A stretch of DNA of 64,000 bases, from positions 1 through 64,000 of the forward strand of contig CAZBSD010000008.1 in the NCBI GenBank assembly GCA_964494735.1. Reading direction: 5' to 3'. Below are positions 27,083 through 34,351 of this stretch, piece after piece (the stretch's first letter is position 1; every line of letters begins with the position of its first letter). Under the pieces are notes generated by a model that saw only the letters and a program-made list of their open reading frames with translations, was not told the origin of the DNA and made no database searches. Source of the DNA: PHAA01 sp964494735. Lineage in GTDB: Bacteria > Bacillota > Syntrophomonadia > Syntrophomonadales > Syntrophomonadaceae. The position numbers and the translations under genes are program-made.

Positions 27083-28495
27083 TTAATTATTGCTATCCTG
27101 ATTTTTCTGATTGAGCAAACCATATTTGTCCAGCTTGCGGTACAACACTGATTTATTTATACCTAAGATACGGGCCGCCTTCGCTTTGTTGTTGTTGGTG
27201 GCTGCCAGTACCCGCAGGATGGTTGCCTTCTCGGTCTGTTCCACCGCTTCACCCAGGTTGTCAACCGAAATTTGGGTCTGCATCGGCAGCGATAACAGGC
27301 TGGCCAGAAATGGAAAATGCTCCGGAGCCAAACAATCCTGTCGGTTCAAATCAGCCACATTTATGGCCCTCTCCAACAGGTTCTCCAATTCACGGACATT
27401 GCCGGGCCAATCATAGCGGCTCAAAAAGTCAATCGTTTCAGGGGCGATCTTCCCTACCTGAGTATGCATCCGATGGTTCAGCTTGGGGACCAGGTATTTT
27501 ACCAGCAGGGGTATGTCTTCCCGTCGCTCCCGCAGGGCGGGTACATTGATGGTAATTACATTAAGCCGGTAGAACAGGTCTTCCCTGAATTTGCCTTTAC
27601 TGACCATATCCTGCAACTCGCGATTGGTGGCGGCAATTATCTGTACATCCACCCTGATGGGTTTGGTGCCCCCTACCCGCTCGATCTCCCGCTCCTGTAA
27701 TACTGACAGCAGCTTGGATTGCATCGCCAGGGGCATATCTCCTATCTCGTCCAGAAATAACACTCCTCGGTGGGCCAGTTCAAATTTGCCTTGCTTGCCG
27801 CCCTTGCGGGCGCCGGTGAAGGCCCCTTCTTCGTAGCCGAACATCTCTGATTCCAGCAAATGCTCAGGCAGAGCGGCACCGTTGACCCGCACAAACGGTG
27901 ATTCCGCCCGGGGACTGGCTTGGTGGATTGCATGGGCAAAGAGTTCCTTGCCGGTCCCGCTCTCCCCCTGGATCAGGACGGTTGAGCCGGAATTGGCGGC
28001 CCGTACGGCCAGGTTCTTTATGTGACGCAGTTGCGGATTGACGCCCACAATATCAGCAAAACTATACTTGGAACTGTAGATACTGCTCAGCACGTCCTTG
28101 TAGACGGCCAACTGCCCTTCCAGGTCGCGCAGCTTTTTGGACAATATTTTTACTCCGGCAGCGTCGAGCACCAAGCTTTGGCCCATAGCACCGATCATGT
28201 TTCCGTCCCTGTACAACGGCATCCGAAAGACGATGGTATCATGATCGTTCACCCGCCAGTGGTCGGCCAGGTGGACCTCCTTGGTCTGCAGCACCTCTGG
28301 CAGCCGGGAATGGGGCGTCACCTCCGTGACGTGCCGGTTTAACGCGTCTTCTTCCTTTAGCTCCAATAATTCCAGGTAGGTCTGGTTGATAATGGTTATG
28401 TAACCCTCATTATCAACCATGATAATGCCGGTATAGGGATTCTGCAGAATCCCCTGCATGATTTCGGTAAACACCTGTTGTTTCTTTGTCTCCAT
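27083..28495 (-). CDS. Sigma-54-dependent transcriptional activator (PAS-AAA+-Fis)
   Basis: This 470-residue bacterial enhancer-binding protein has a PAS sensor domain at about residues 12-120 and no receiver domain. The AAA+ domain (about 150-385) shows Walker A GESGTGKE, the sigma-54-contacting loop GAFTGA, Walker B VLFLDEIGD and the sensor-I region IIAATNRELQ. The C-terminal Fis-type helix-turn-helix is in VLAATNNNKAKAARILGINKSVLYRKLDKYG. The gene lies directly upstream of, and in line with, the beta-oxidation operon with its sigma-54 promoter and dyads, so that operon is its likely target. The PAS ligand (perhaps an acyl-CoA, redox or metabolite signal) is unknown. Confidence 0.94.
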   Translation of the reverse strand: METKKQQVFTEIMQGILQNPYTGIIMVDNEGYITIINQTYLELLELKEEDALNRHVTEVTPHSRLPEVLQTKEVHLADHWRVNDHDTIVFRMPLYRDGNMIGAMGQSLVLDAAGVKILSKKLRDLEGQLAVYKDVLSSIYSSKYSFADIVGVNPQLRHIKNLAVRAANSGSTVLIQGESGTGKELFAHAIHQASPRAESPFVRVNGAALPEHLLESEMFGYEEGAFTGARKGGKQGKFELAHRGVLFLDEIGDMPLAMQSKLLSVLQEREIERVGGTKPIRVDVQIIAATNRELQDMVSKGKFREDLFYRLNVITINVPALRERREDIPLLVKYLVPKLNHRMHTQVGKIAPETIDFLSRYDWPGNVRELENLLERAINVADLNRQDCLAPEHFPFLASLLSLPMQTQISVDNLGEAVEQTEKATILRVLAATNNNKAKAARILGINKSVLYRKLDKYGLLNQKNQDSNN

Positions 28496-28626
28496 TCCCT
28501 GCCCTCCCCAGACCGCAACCGGGTGTGTGAGTTACCTCTTCACCTGCCGGCAGCTGGCCTTACCAGTATTTTAATGTATCGCGGGGTTTATTTACAGGGT
28601 GGCAGGTACAATTAAATGAAATGTTT

Positions 28627-29070
28627 CTATTCCATGAACAGAATGCGGGCCCCGACTGCCAACATAGCGATTCCCAGCAGGTCGAGGTAGTGGAAGTGGT
28701 ATTGTTTCATCCCAAAGGCACCGGTACAATCGATGACCAGGGCAGTTATCAGTTGGGTGGTAATGATGGCGGTGGTAGCGTTACCGACTCCGATCGTGGA
28801 CATGGAACGTACTACCGCATAGATTATCACCACATTGAGGATACCACCCAGGTAGGCATACCAGGGAACCTGCCCCATTTTACCAAAGCAACTGAAACCA
28901 ATTCCTAATACCAGGATGACCAGCAACGAGGCCAAGGCCCCGATTATATGGACCACCAGGGTCGACTCCCAGGTACCGATTACTTTGCCAAGGGCGGTAT
29001 TCACGGTTCCCTGCACGGCCATGGCCGCACCAGACAGGGCGGCGATAGCCAGGTAGATCATGTTGGGCAT
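28627..29070 (-). CDS. DMT-family transporter, DUF606/YdcZ type
   Basis: This is a 147-residue protein with five hydrophobic segments and little else. The sequence AALSGAAMAVQGTVNTALGKVIG near residues 9-31 and the middle WYAYLGGILNVVIIYAV match the DUF606 (YdcZ) half-size members of the drug/metabolite transporter superfamily, which usually work as dimers. ATG start with AGGAG. It follows the ZIP transporter on the same strand. Substrate unknown. Confidence 0.82.
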   Translation of the reverse strand: MPNMIYLAIAALSGAAMAVQGTVNTALGKVIGTWESTLVVHIIGALASLLVILVLGIGFSCFGKMGQVPWYAYLGGILNVVIIYAVVRSMSTIGVGNATTAIITTQLITALVIDCTGAFGMKQYHFHYLDLLGIAMLAVGARILFME

Positions 29071-29136
29071 GTATGGTGTCTCCTAGCCTTTTGGTCTATT
29101 CTTCGAAAACGGCTTAGGATTTATTCACGGCAATGA

Positions 29137-29847
29137 TTATATGAAGGTGGCCGCCAGGATGATTACCATACCCATCCAGAAGCCACGGCGGCTGCAGCTG
29201 GTATCTTGGGTTTTGGCTTGCGGCCAAAGTTGAAACGCGACCAGGTAGGTCATGATACCGGAAGCCAGCCCTAGTAGGATGGGCATGAGAGCCGGCAGTA
29301 AAGAAATCAGATAGATGCCCATGATGGTTCCCAGGGGGGTTATCAGACTAAGAAACAAGAGCTGAACAAATATGAGGGACTTCCTCATCCCGGCCATCAC
29401 CAGCGGCACGGCGATGGCCATACCTTCTGGGATGTTATGTATGCCTATCCCTAGGGCGATGACCATTCCGGTTCGGTTCTTCATAATATCACCCAAGGCA
29501 ATGGCCATTCCTTCCGGCAGGTCATGCATGGCAATCCCCAACATGATCAGGTAGCCCAAGCCCAGCAGGCTACGGTTGCCAGATTGGCTGGCTCCCAGAA
29601 TATGGTCGGCCACCACCATGAACATCACTCCCAAGGTTATCCCCACCATGACTTTTCCCAGCCCGCTGTACAGAACTGCCGTGGGCAGCATGTCAAATAC
29701 TACCACCGCGGTCATCACCCCAGCCGCCAGTCCCAGAAAAAAGGCCAATCCGGACGCGTTCCAACGGTTTTTGACAAATATCATCACCGCCCCGAGCACC
29801 GTTCCCAATCCGGCCATAATGCTCCACTGCAGACTATCGGCCAGCAC
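29137..29847 (-). CDS. ZIP-family divalent metal transporter
   Basis: The preferred start is GTG 29847 (GGGAGG seven bases upstream), giving 236 residues. Eight hydrophobic segments are visible. The metal-binding histidines lie in the paired sequences MHDLPEGMAIALG and IHNIPEGMAIAVPL in helices IV and V, the ZIP signature. It imports zinc, iron or manganese. It precedes the YdcZ-like gene by about 66 bases and is divergent from the TIGR04086-type gene. No Fur/Zur-like operator was recognised in the divergent gap. Confidence 0.9.
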   Translation of the reverse strand: MLADSLQWSIMAGLGTVLGAVMIFVKNRWNASGLAFFLGLAAGVMTAVVVFDMLPTAVLYSGLGKVMVGITLGVMFMVVADHILGASQSGNRSLLGLGYLIMLGIAMHDLPEGMAIALGDIMKNRTGMVIALGIGIHNIPEGMAIAVPLVMAGMRKSLIFVQLLFLSLITPLGTIMGIYLISLLPALMPILLGLASGIMTYLVAFQLWPQAKTQDTSCSRRGFWMGMVIILAATFI

Positions 29848-30003
29848 CGCTCCACCTCCCTGCAATTTATTCCATATCTATGTGCCAGGGACGGAGCATA
29901 TTCATTTGATGCAGGCAGTGGCGCAATAATACTTGTCCCCGTTTATTAACGGTCATATTTTTGCGGGTGCTTACATATTTTTCTAAAAGAGGAGGTGCTT
30001 CAG

Positions 30004-30372
30004 GTGAGAATGCCGGCAGAATTGAAAGGTTTGGGGATATCGTTGGCGATGGGTATAGTCTTTTGTACCCTGGCGGCGGCGCTAGTCTACTACAGCGGAC
30101 TTCAGGAGACACTCCTGGCTCTTTTGGGTAAAGTCATTATGGTGTTGAGCGTATTTACCGGCGCGGCGGTAGTATCCAAAGCCTACGGCAACCGCGGCCT
30201 GGTCCGGGGTGCCACCCTGGGGCTGATGTTTTTTATCGTGATGCTGATAACCACCTTTTTGGCCGCCCCCACCCACGTATACATCATGGGTTTCATCTAT
30301 ACCCTCACTGCCTGCCTGGTCTCGGGAGCTCTTGGTGGTGTTCTGGGGGTCGGATTAAGTGAAGGCAGATAA
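30004..30372 (+). CDS. TIGR04086-family (YrzE-like) membrane protein
   Basis: The GTG at 30004 follows GGAGG with eight bases between, giving 122 residues. Four hydrophobic helices fill the protein, with a characteristic GAAVVSKAYGNRGLVRGATLGLMF segment between helices 2 and 3. I recognise this as TIGR04086/YrzE, a small membrane family common in Bacillota and of unknown role. It is monocistronic, divergent from the ZIP gene, and ends just before a hairpin at 30405-30441. Confidence 0.75.
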   Translation: MRMPAELKGLGISLAMGIVFCTLAAALVYYSGLQETLLALLGKVIMVLSVFTGAAVVSKAYGNRGLVRGATLGLMFFIVMLITTFLAAPTHVYIMGFIYTLTACLVSGALGGVLGVGLSEGR

Positions 30373-30404
30373 TCACCAGGCTGGGTAAAAATGAATACAA
30401 AACA

Positions 30405-30441
30405 AAGGAACTGATAGATGAGGTGTGTCTGTCAGTTCCTT
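30405..30441 (-). terminator. Terminator following the spoVM transcript
   Basis: Arms AAGGAACTGA and TCAGTTCCTT (10 bp, perfect) enclose a 17-base loop. On the minus strand TTTGTTTTGT follows. The stop codon of the small membrane ORF overlaps the right arm. Confidence 0.75.
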
Positions 30442-30541
30442 ACTGTGCCAGCGCCAGCAGCACCAATCCAATTAAAATCAATGCGCCGGCGATTATGAAG
30501 TACAGAGCGGGCATCGCTGCACGCCTGCCTTTTACCCCCAT
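30440..30541 (-). CDS. 33-residue single-span membrane peptide overlapping spoVM
   Basis: An ATG at 30541, inside the 3' end of spoVM in another frame, opens a 33-codon frame. It has a basic start (MGVKGRRAA), one strongly hydrophobic helix (LYFIIAGALILIGLVLLALA), and a stop within the terminator stem. An internal ATG at 30514 would give 24 residues. The ribosome site is weak, so translation may be coupled to spoVM. No family recognised. Confidence 0.4.
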   Translation of the reverse strand: MGVKGRRAAMPALYFIIAGALILIGLVLLALAQ

Positions 30542-30597
30542 ATCTTCAACAAGAAGTTCCTTAAGAAAACTGGTATTTTGATGTAGTATACCTTCAC
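30532..30597 (-). CDS. spoVM: Stage V sporulation protein M
   Basis: A GTG at 30597 with AGGAG eight bases upstream encodes 21 residues beginning VKVYYIKIPVFL. This aligns position for position with Bacillus SpoVM (MKFYTIKLPKFL...), keeping K2, Y4, I6, K7, the essential P9, F11 and L12. The rest is an amphipathic basic helix. SpoVM embeds in the forespore outer membrane, senses its curvature, and anchors SpoIVA for coat and cortex assembly. The protein is about five residues shorter at the C-terminus than the Bacillus one. It is easily missed because of its size and GTG start. It implies the organism forms spores. Confidence 0.82.
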   Translation of the reverse strand: MKVYYIKIPVFLRNFLLKIWG

Positions 30598-30752
30598 CGC
30601 TTTCACTCCTTTTAGTTTTTCTGCCGCTTCCGCCCCGTAGTCAGTTGCTCCAGGACATCTTATCTGCAATCGCAACTCTAGTTCATTCTATGTCGGCAGG
30701 TGGAGAAATGTTACCTTTATGAATATGATGGTCAAGCGGTTTTTATGACATC

Positions 30753-32819
30753 TCAGCGCCACTTCCACAGTTCAGCCGCCAGGCTGGTGCGAGATATAAT
30801 AGAAAGATTGGGGATAGGGATGCTTTTGCGAAATACCTGACCGTACTGGCGTTCCACCAGCCGATTGTCCAGGACCACTACTGCACCGCGGTCGGTTTCG
30901 CTGCGGATAAGCCGCCCCACACCTTGTTTGAAGCGCAAAGCGGCGTCGGGCAGCATGAAGTGTTTAAAACTGCTCTGGTGCTGGGCCTGGTAATACTGCT
31001 CCCAGGCGCAGCAATAAGGATCGGAAGGCGAACGAAATGGCAAGCGCACGATAACCAGACAGCGCAGGACATCGCCGCGCAGATCGATCCCTTCCCAGAA
31101 GGTCTCCACCCCCATCAGGATTGAGTTGCCCGCATCCACGAAATCATCCATAAGGGTGGCAAAATCCCCGTCTTGGTGCTGGACCAACAGATTCAATCCT
31201 TGCTGCTGGCAATAGGGCTTAAGGGCCAGAGAAGCCTCCTGCAGCTGTTGACGGGAGGTGAACAGCACCATGGTGCGGCCTCGTTGGGACGAGAAGATGG
31301 ACGACAGAACCTCGACCACCGCGGGATTAAACGCCGGGCTGGCAGGAGCCGGCATATCATCCACTACGTAGAGGGCGGCCTGGCGCTGATAGTCGAAGGG
31401 TGAATGCTCCAGGTGAGTGGTCAGGCGGCCCTGATCAGCCACAGACTCCAGACCGGACCGGGAAATGAAATTATCGAAGTTGTCTTCCACCGCCAGAGTA
31501 GCTGATACCATCACCAGTGTCCTCAATCTGCCGTACAGGTCTGCAGCCAATTGTGCGCCGGTTTCAACTCCCCCCGCGCATAGGCCGGACGCCTGCCCCC
31601 GGGAAAATTCCACCCAGGTGACGACGGACGATCGGTTCATTTCTTCAATGATTATATGGAACAAGGTGTTGGCGCTATCCCTTAGAGCCAAGATGATTTC
31701 CACCAGCTCGTTGCTTTCACCCTCGCCCTCCAATTTCCGATTCACCTCTTCCAGGCTCTGTATTAACCGGTCAAGGCCTGGATTCCAATCCCCGATGTAA
31801 ATATCCAGGATGTCTGCCAGCCAGTCGTGGTCCTTGTCATCAGGAGTGAGGATGTGGTTGAAGCTGAAGGTCTGGTGCAGATCGAGTCCCTGTGTGATCC
31901 CATCGAATATTCTCCCGGTAGCCCCGACCAGTCCGCTGACCAGCTGTTCGCATTCGTCCAACTGCGGCCCCAGTTGCCGATATTGGCTGCGCAGGTGAGC
32001 CAGATGGCCCCTTTTACCACGTCGTTCGGGTAAGTGGAGCATCCCCAGCAGTCTCAGGAATTCGGCCTTGTTGAAATGAAAGGCGAGACGGTCAAAAGTC
32101 TCCTTGACGAAGGTATGGGCCTCATCAATAATCAAGGCCGAGTATTCGGGCAGGATGTGGTTATCCACTACTGCATCGGACAACAACAGGGCGTGGTTGG
32201 TAACAATCAGGTCGGCCTTGGCCATGGACCTTATCATCTTCAAGCGGAAGCATTTATCGTGATATTGGCACTTTTCCCGTTGGCAGCTGTTTCGGTCGGC
32301 CATCACTACGTCCCAGTTCCGCATCAGGTCCAGGCTCAGGTCCAGCTCTTTGCGGTCGCCGCTGGCGGTGGCTTGAGCCCAGGGCATCATCTTTTGGAAG
32401 AAGTCGAGCTGGTTATCTTCCAGGCCCTTGCGGCCTGAAAGGATGCGCTGGTATTTGTTCCAGCACAGGTAATTCTCTCGTCCCTTGGCTTCGACATATT
32501 TAAAATCGAAGTCCAGCGCTTGTTCCAACTGGGGCAGGTCGCGATCGACAATCTGCTGCTGGAGCGCTTTGGTCTTGGTTGAGACCACTACTTTTTCTCC
32601 GCTCCGCTGGGCCCATAACAAAGCCGGGACCAGGTAGCCGTACGTCTTCCCCACCCCTGTCCCAGCCTCTGCGGCCAGGAACAGCTCATCATGGAACGCT
32701 TCGGCAACTGCCCCGGCGAAACGCACCTGTTCCTCCCGGCAGATATAATCCTCCAAAATCGCCGCCAGTTTTCCGTTGGGAGCGAAGACCCGCTCTACCC
32801 GCTGGTAAAATTCAATCAT
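30753..32819 (-). CDS. DinG/XPD-type Fe-S DNA helicase
   Basis: The preferred start is ATG 32819 (GGAGAGG seven bases upstream), giving 688 residues. This superfamily-2 5'-3' helicase shows Walker A AAEAGTGVGKT, DEAH in ALIIDEAHTFVKE, and the C-terminal helicase sequence KQGVGRLIRSETDRGAVVVLD. Four cysteines between about residues 155 and 215 (NYLCW, SCQREKCQYHDKC) match the 4Fe-4S domain that DinG and XPD use to separate strands. No N-terminal exonuclease domain is present, unlike Bacillus DinG. It probably acts on R-loops or damaged replication intermediates. Its start overlaps the end of the DUF3343 gene by eight bases. Confidence 0.9.
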   Translation of the reverse strand: MIEFYQRVERVFAPNGKLAAILEDYICREEQVRFAGAVAEAFHDELFLAAEAGTGVGKTYGYLVPALLWAQRSGEKVVVSTKTKALQQQIVDRDLPQLEQALDFDFKYVEAKGRENYLCWNKYQRILSGRKGLEDNQLDFFQKMMPWAQATASGDRKELDLSLDLMRNWDVVMADRNSCQREKCQYHDKCFRLKMIRSMAKADLIVTNHALLLSDAVVDNHILPEYSALIIDEAHTFVKETFDRLAFHFNKAEFLRLLGMLHLPERRGKRGHLAHLRSQYRQLGPQLDECEQLVSGLVGATGRIFDGITQGLDLHQTFSFNHILTPDDKDHDWLADILDIYIGDWNPGLDRLIQSLEEVNRKLEGEGESNELVEIILALRDSANTLFHIIIEEMNRSSVVTWVEFSRGQASGLCAGGVETGAQLAADLYGRLRTLVMVSATLAVEDNFDNFISRSGLESVADQGRLTTHLEHSPFDYQRQAALYVVDDMPAPASPAFNPAVVEVLSSIFSSQRGRTMVLFTSRQQLQEASLALKPYCQQQGLNLLVQHQDGDFATLMDDFVDAGNSILMGVETFWEGIDLRGDVLRCLVIVRLPFRSPSDPYCCAWEQYYQAQHQSSFKHFMLPDAALRFKQGVGRLIRSETDRGAVVVLDNRLVERQYGQVFRKSIPIPNLSIISRTSLAAELWKWR

Positions 32820-33099
32820 GATCGAGCCTCTCCAAGCGGGATTGGCCGCTATGGGTATCGATGCGGTAGACACCTTCTATGTCCACCTTCTTGTCCAACA
32901 GGACCGAGCGGGTTATCCCCACATCCGGCAGGGTCACTTTGACCGCCAAACCGCAGCTGGCAGAAATCTGCCGCGGGGTGGGTATGACCAGGAATTCAGC
33001 CCCAGCCTCTTTCAGAATCCGTTCCGCCTTCAGGGCTTGGGAGGTGGATCTGAAGACCAAGACCCCATATTCCTTTAAATTAAACAGTTCCTTGCCCAC
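32812..33099 (-). CDS. DUF3343 protein (putative Se/S carrier)
   Basis: This 95-residue protein matches DUF3343: the N-terminal GVLVFRSTSQALKAERILKEAG, then VIPTPRQISASCGLAVKV with the single conserved cysteine near residue 49. Family members are often called putative selenium/sulfur carriers, but I know of no direct proof. The GTG start has GGAG upstream. It overlaps the DinG-like gene by eight bases, so the pair is translationally coupled. No selD or selA genes are in view. Confidence 0.8.
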   Translation of the reverse strand: MGKELFNLKEYGVLVFRSTSQALKAERILKEAGAEFLVIPTPRQISASCGLAVKVTLPDVGITRSVLLDKKVDIEGVYRIDTHSGQSRLERLDHD

Positions 33100-33253
33100 A
33101 ATTTCTCCTGTGCCGATCAGGTCTGATCGGATTGGTAATTCAGATCGCCAATTTTAGAAAAGGTAGATATTTCTGCCATTATTATGGCATCCACAATCTG
33201 TAATTAATAAAAGTCTTGAATGGAGCCAGACTAGTAAAAGGAGGTTGATATCT

Positions 33254-33802
33254 ATGGTGCGAGACGGGCGTATGGTATTGTTCCCGCTGCTGATTATGTC
33301 ATTGTTCCTGGCGTCCTACTTCTTTTTCCGGGCTGCTTATCAACCCGAAACCAAACCCCTGCCTCCCAGTGAACTGAACGAACCACCCGTCCTGCCCCCA
33401 GTGTCTGAATCACACTGGTATGTGAGATTCTCGGTGGACCACCAGAAGTCGACCTACTACACCGAACATCCCCAGGCACCGGCGTCGGCTTCAGCCCGGG
33501 GATATTTCCTGGGGTCAGGCGCGGTCCATCCCCTGCACCCGCTGAATCAGGGCGGCGAGGCCCGCCAGCCCATCATTCCTTTCGGCACCACCCTATTTCT
33601 GTCCAAGCCGGTCATGATCCAGGGCGACTGGTATGACACTCTGGAAGTAAACGATACCGGTGATGTCTATTACGGTCTGTGGCGCAAATATCCTTACTGG
33701 GTCGACGTTTATGCCGGAGCCACCAATTACTACACCCAGAAGGCAGCTTTGGAGAGCGGAGTCGATCTCATCGATTACCACTGGTATCAAGCCTGGAAAT
33801 AG
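33254..33802 (+). CDS. 3D-like (double-psi barrel) secreted or anchored protein
   Basis: ATG 33254 follows AGGAGG with nine bases between, giving 182 residues. One N-terminal hydrophobic helix (VLFPLLIMSLFLASYFFF) is followed by a proline-rich linker. A domain from about residue 90 contains IPFGTTLFLSKPVM, EVNDTGDVYYGLW and WVDVYAG. The three spaced aspartates and the order of motifs resemble 3D domains of MltA/YabE-type cell-wall enzymes, though the match is divergent. It probably acts outside the membrane on peptidoglycan. It is convergent with the zinc-ribbon gene, 10 bases apart. Confidence 0.6.
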   Translation: MVRDGRMVLFPLLIMSLFLASYFFFRAAYQPETKPLPPSELNEPPVLPPVSESHWYVRFSVDHQKSTYYTEHPQAPASASARGYFLGSGAVHPLHPLNQGGEARQPIIPFGTTLFLSKPVMIQGDWYDTLEVNDTGDVYYGLWRKYPYWVDVYAGATNYYTQKAALESGVDLIDYHWYQAWK

Positions 33803-33812
33803 CCTGCCCGCT

Positions 33813-33998
33813 TTAAGTGCTGGAGGGTTTGGGATGTTTTTTGTGATCGTCCGATTCATATCTGACCCGGTTGGCGCACAGGTCGCAGATATAGGTGCCT
33901 GGTTTGCTGGGATCCGACAACTTCTTGAAGTCTTTATTGTCTTCCTCCAATTGATAGACCTTGCCGCACAACATGCACTTGGCTTCTACCTGTTCCAT
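33813..33998 (-). CDS. DUF2197 (YlaI-like) zinc-ribbon protein
   Basis: This 61-residue protein has two CxxC pairs, CMLCGK near residues 8-13 and ICDLCANR near residues 37-44, giving a four-cysteine zinc ribbon. Spacing and overall size fit DUF2197/YlaI. ATG start with AGGGAG seven to eight bases upstream. Its function is unknown. It follows the lipoprotein gene on the same strand by 23 bases and may be part of the Lon-like operon. Confidence 0.8.
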   Translation of the reverse strand: MEQVEAKCMLCGKVYQLEEDNKDFKKLSDPSKPGTYICDLCANRVRYESDDHKKHPKPSST

Positions 33999-34021
33999 AA
34001 TTGCATCTCCCTTTCCTCTGT

Positions 34022-34351
34022 TTAATCATTGGCAGCCGTTTCATCCGGAAGCACCGTCATATACAGGACATTTTGATAATTAAAGGAACCGATGATATTG
34101 CGATCCTGATCATAAATGTAATTCGAAGACGGTCCCCCCGCATATACCTGCGCTTCGGAATCAATACCTAGGCTCTTGACATAACAAGAGGGGATCTCGG
34201 CCTGGTCAGTGAAATGGATCCGAACTCTAATCAAGGCTGTTTCATCCTTCTTGGCCCCCGGCAGCAGGGAACGGTAATCATAACCGCAGCCGGCAGCACC
34301 AATGGTCATCACTAACAACATAACGACCAGGGCCATTTTCATTTTTCTCAT
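34022..34351 (-). CDS. Small lipoprotein, hypothetical
   Basis: The start is ATG 34351 with AGGAGG eight bases upstream; the frame is open further upstream but without support. The 109-residue product has a signal peptide with lipobox (VMTIGAAGC) and a mature domain of about 85 residues with alternating beta-like segments. No family recognised. Its ATG overlaps the TGA of the Lon-like protease by four bases, so the two are coupled despite acting on opposite sides of the membrane. Confidence 0.7.
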   Translation of the reverse strand: MRKMKMALVVMLLVMTIGAAGCGYDYRSLLPGAKKDETALIRVRIHFTDQAEIPSCYVKSLGIDSEAQVYAGGPSSNYIYDQDRNIIGSFNYQNVLYMTVLPDETAAND

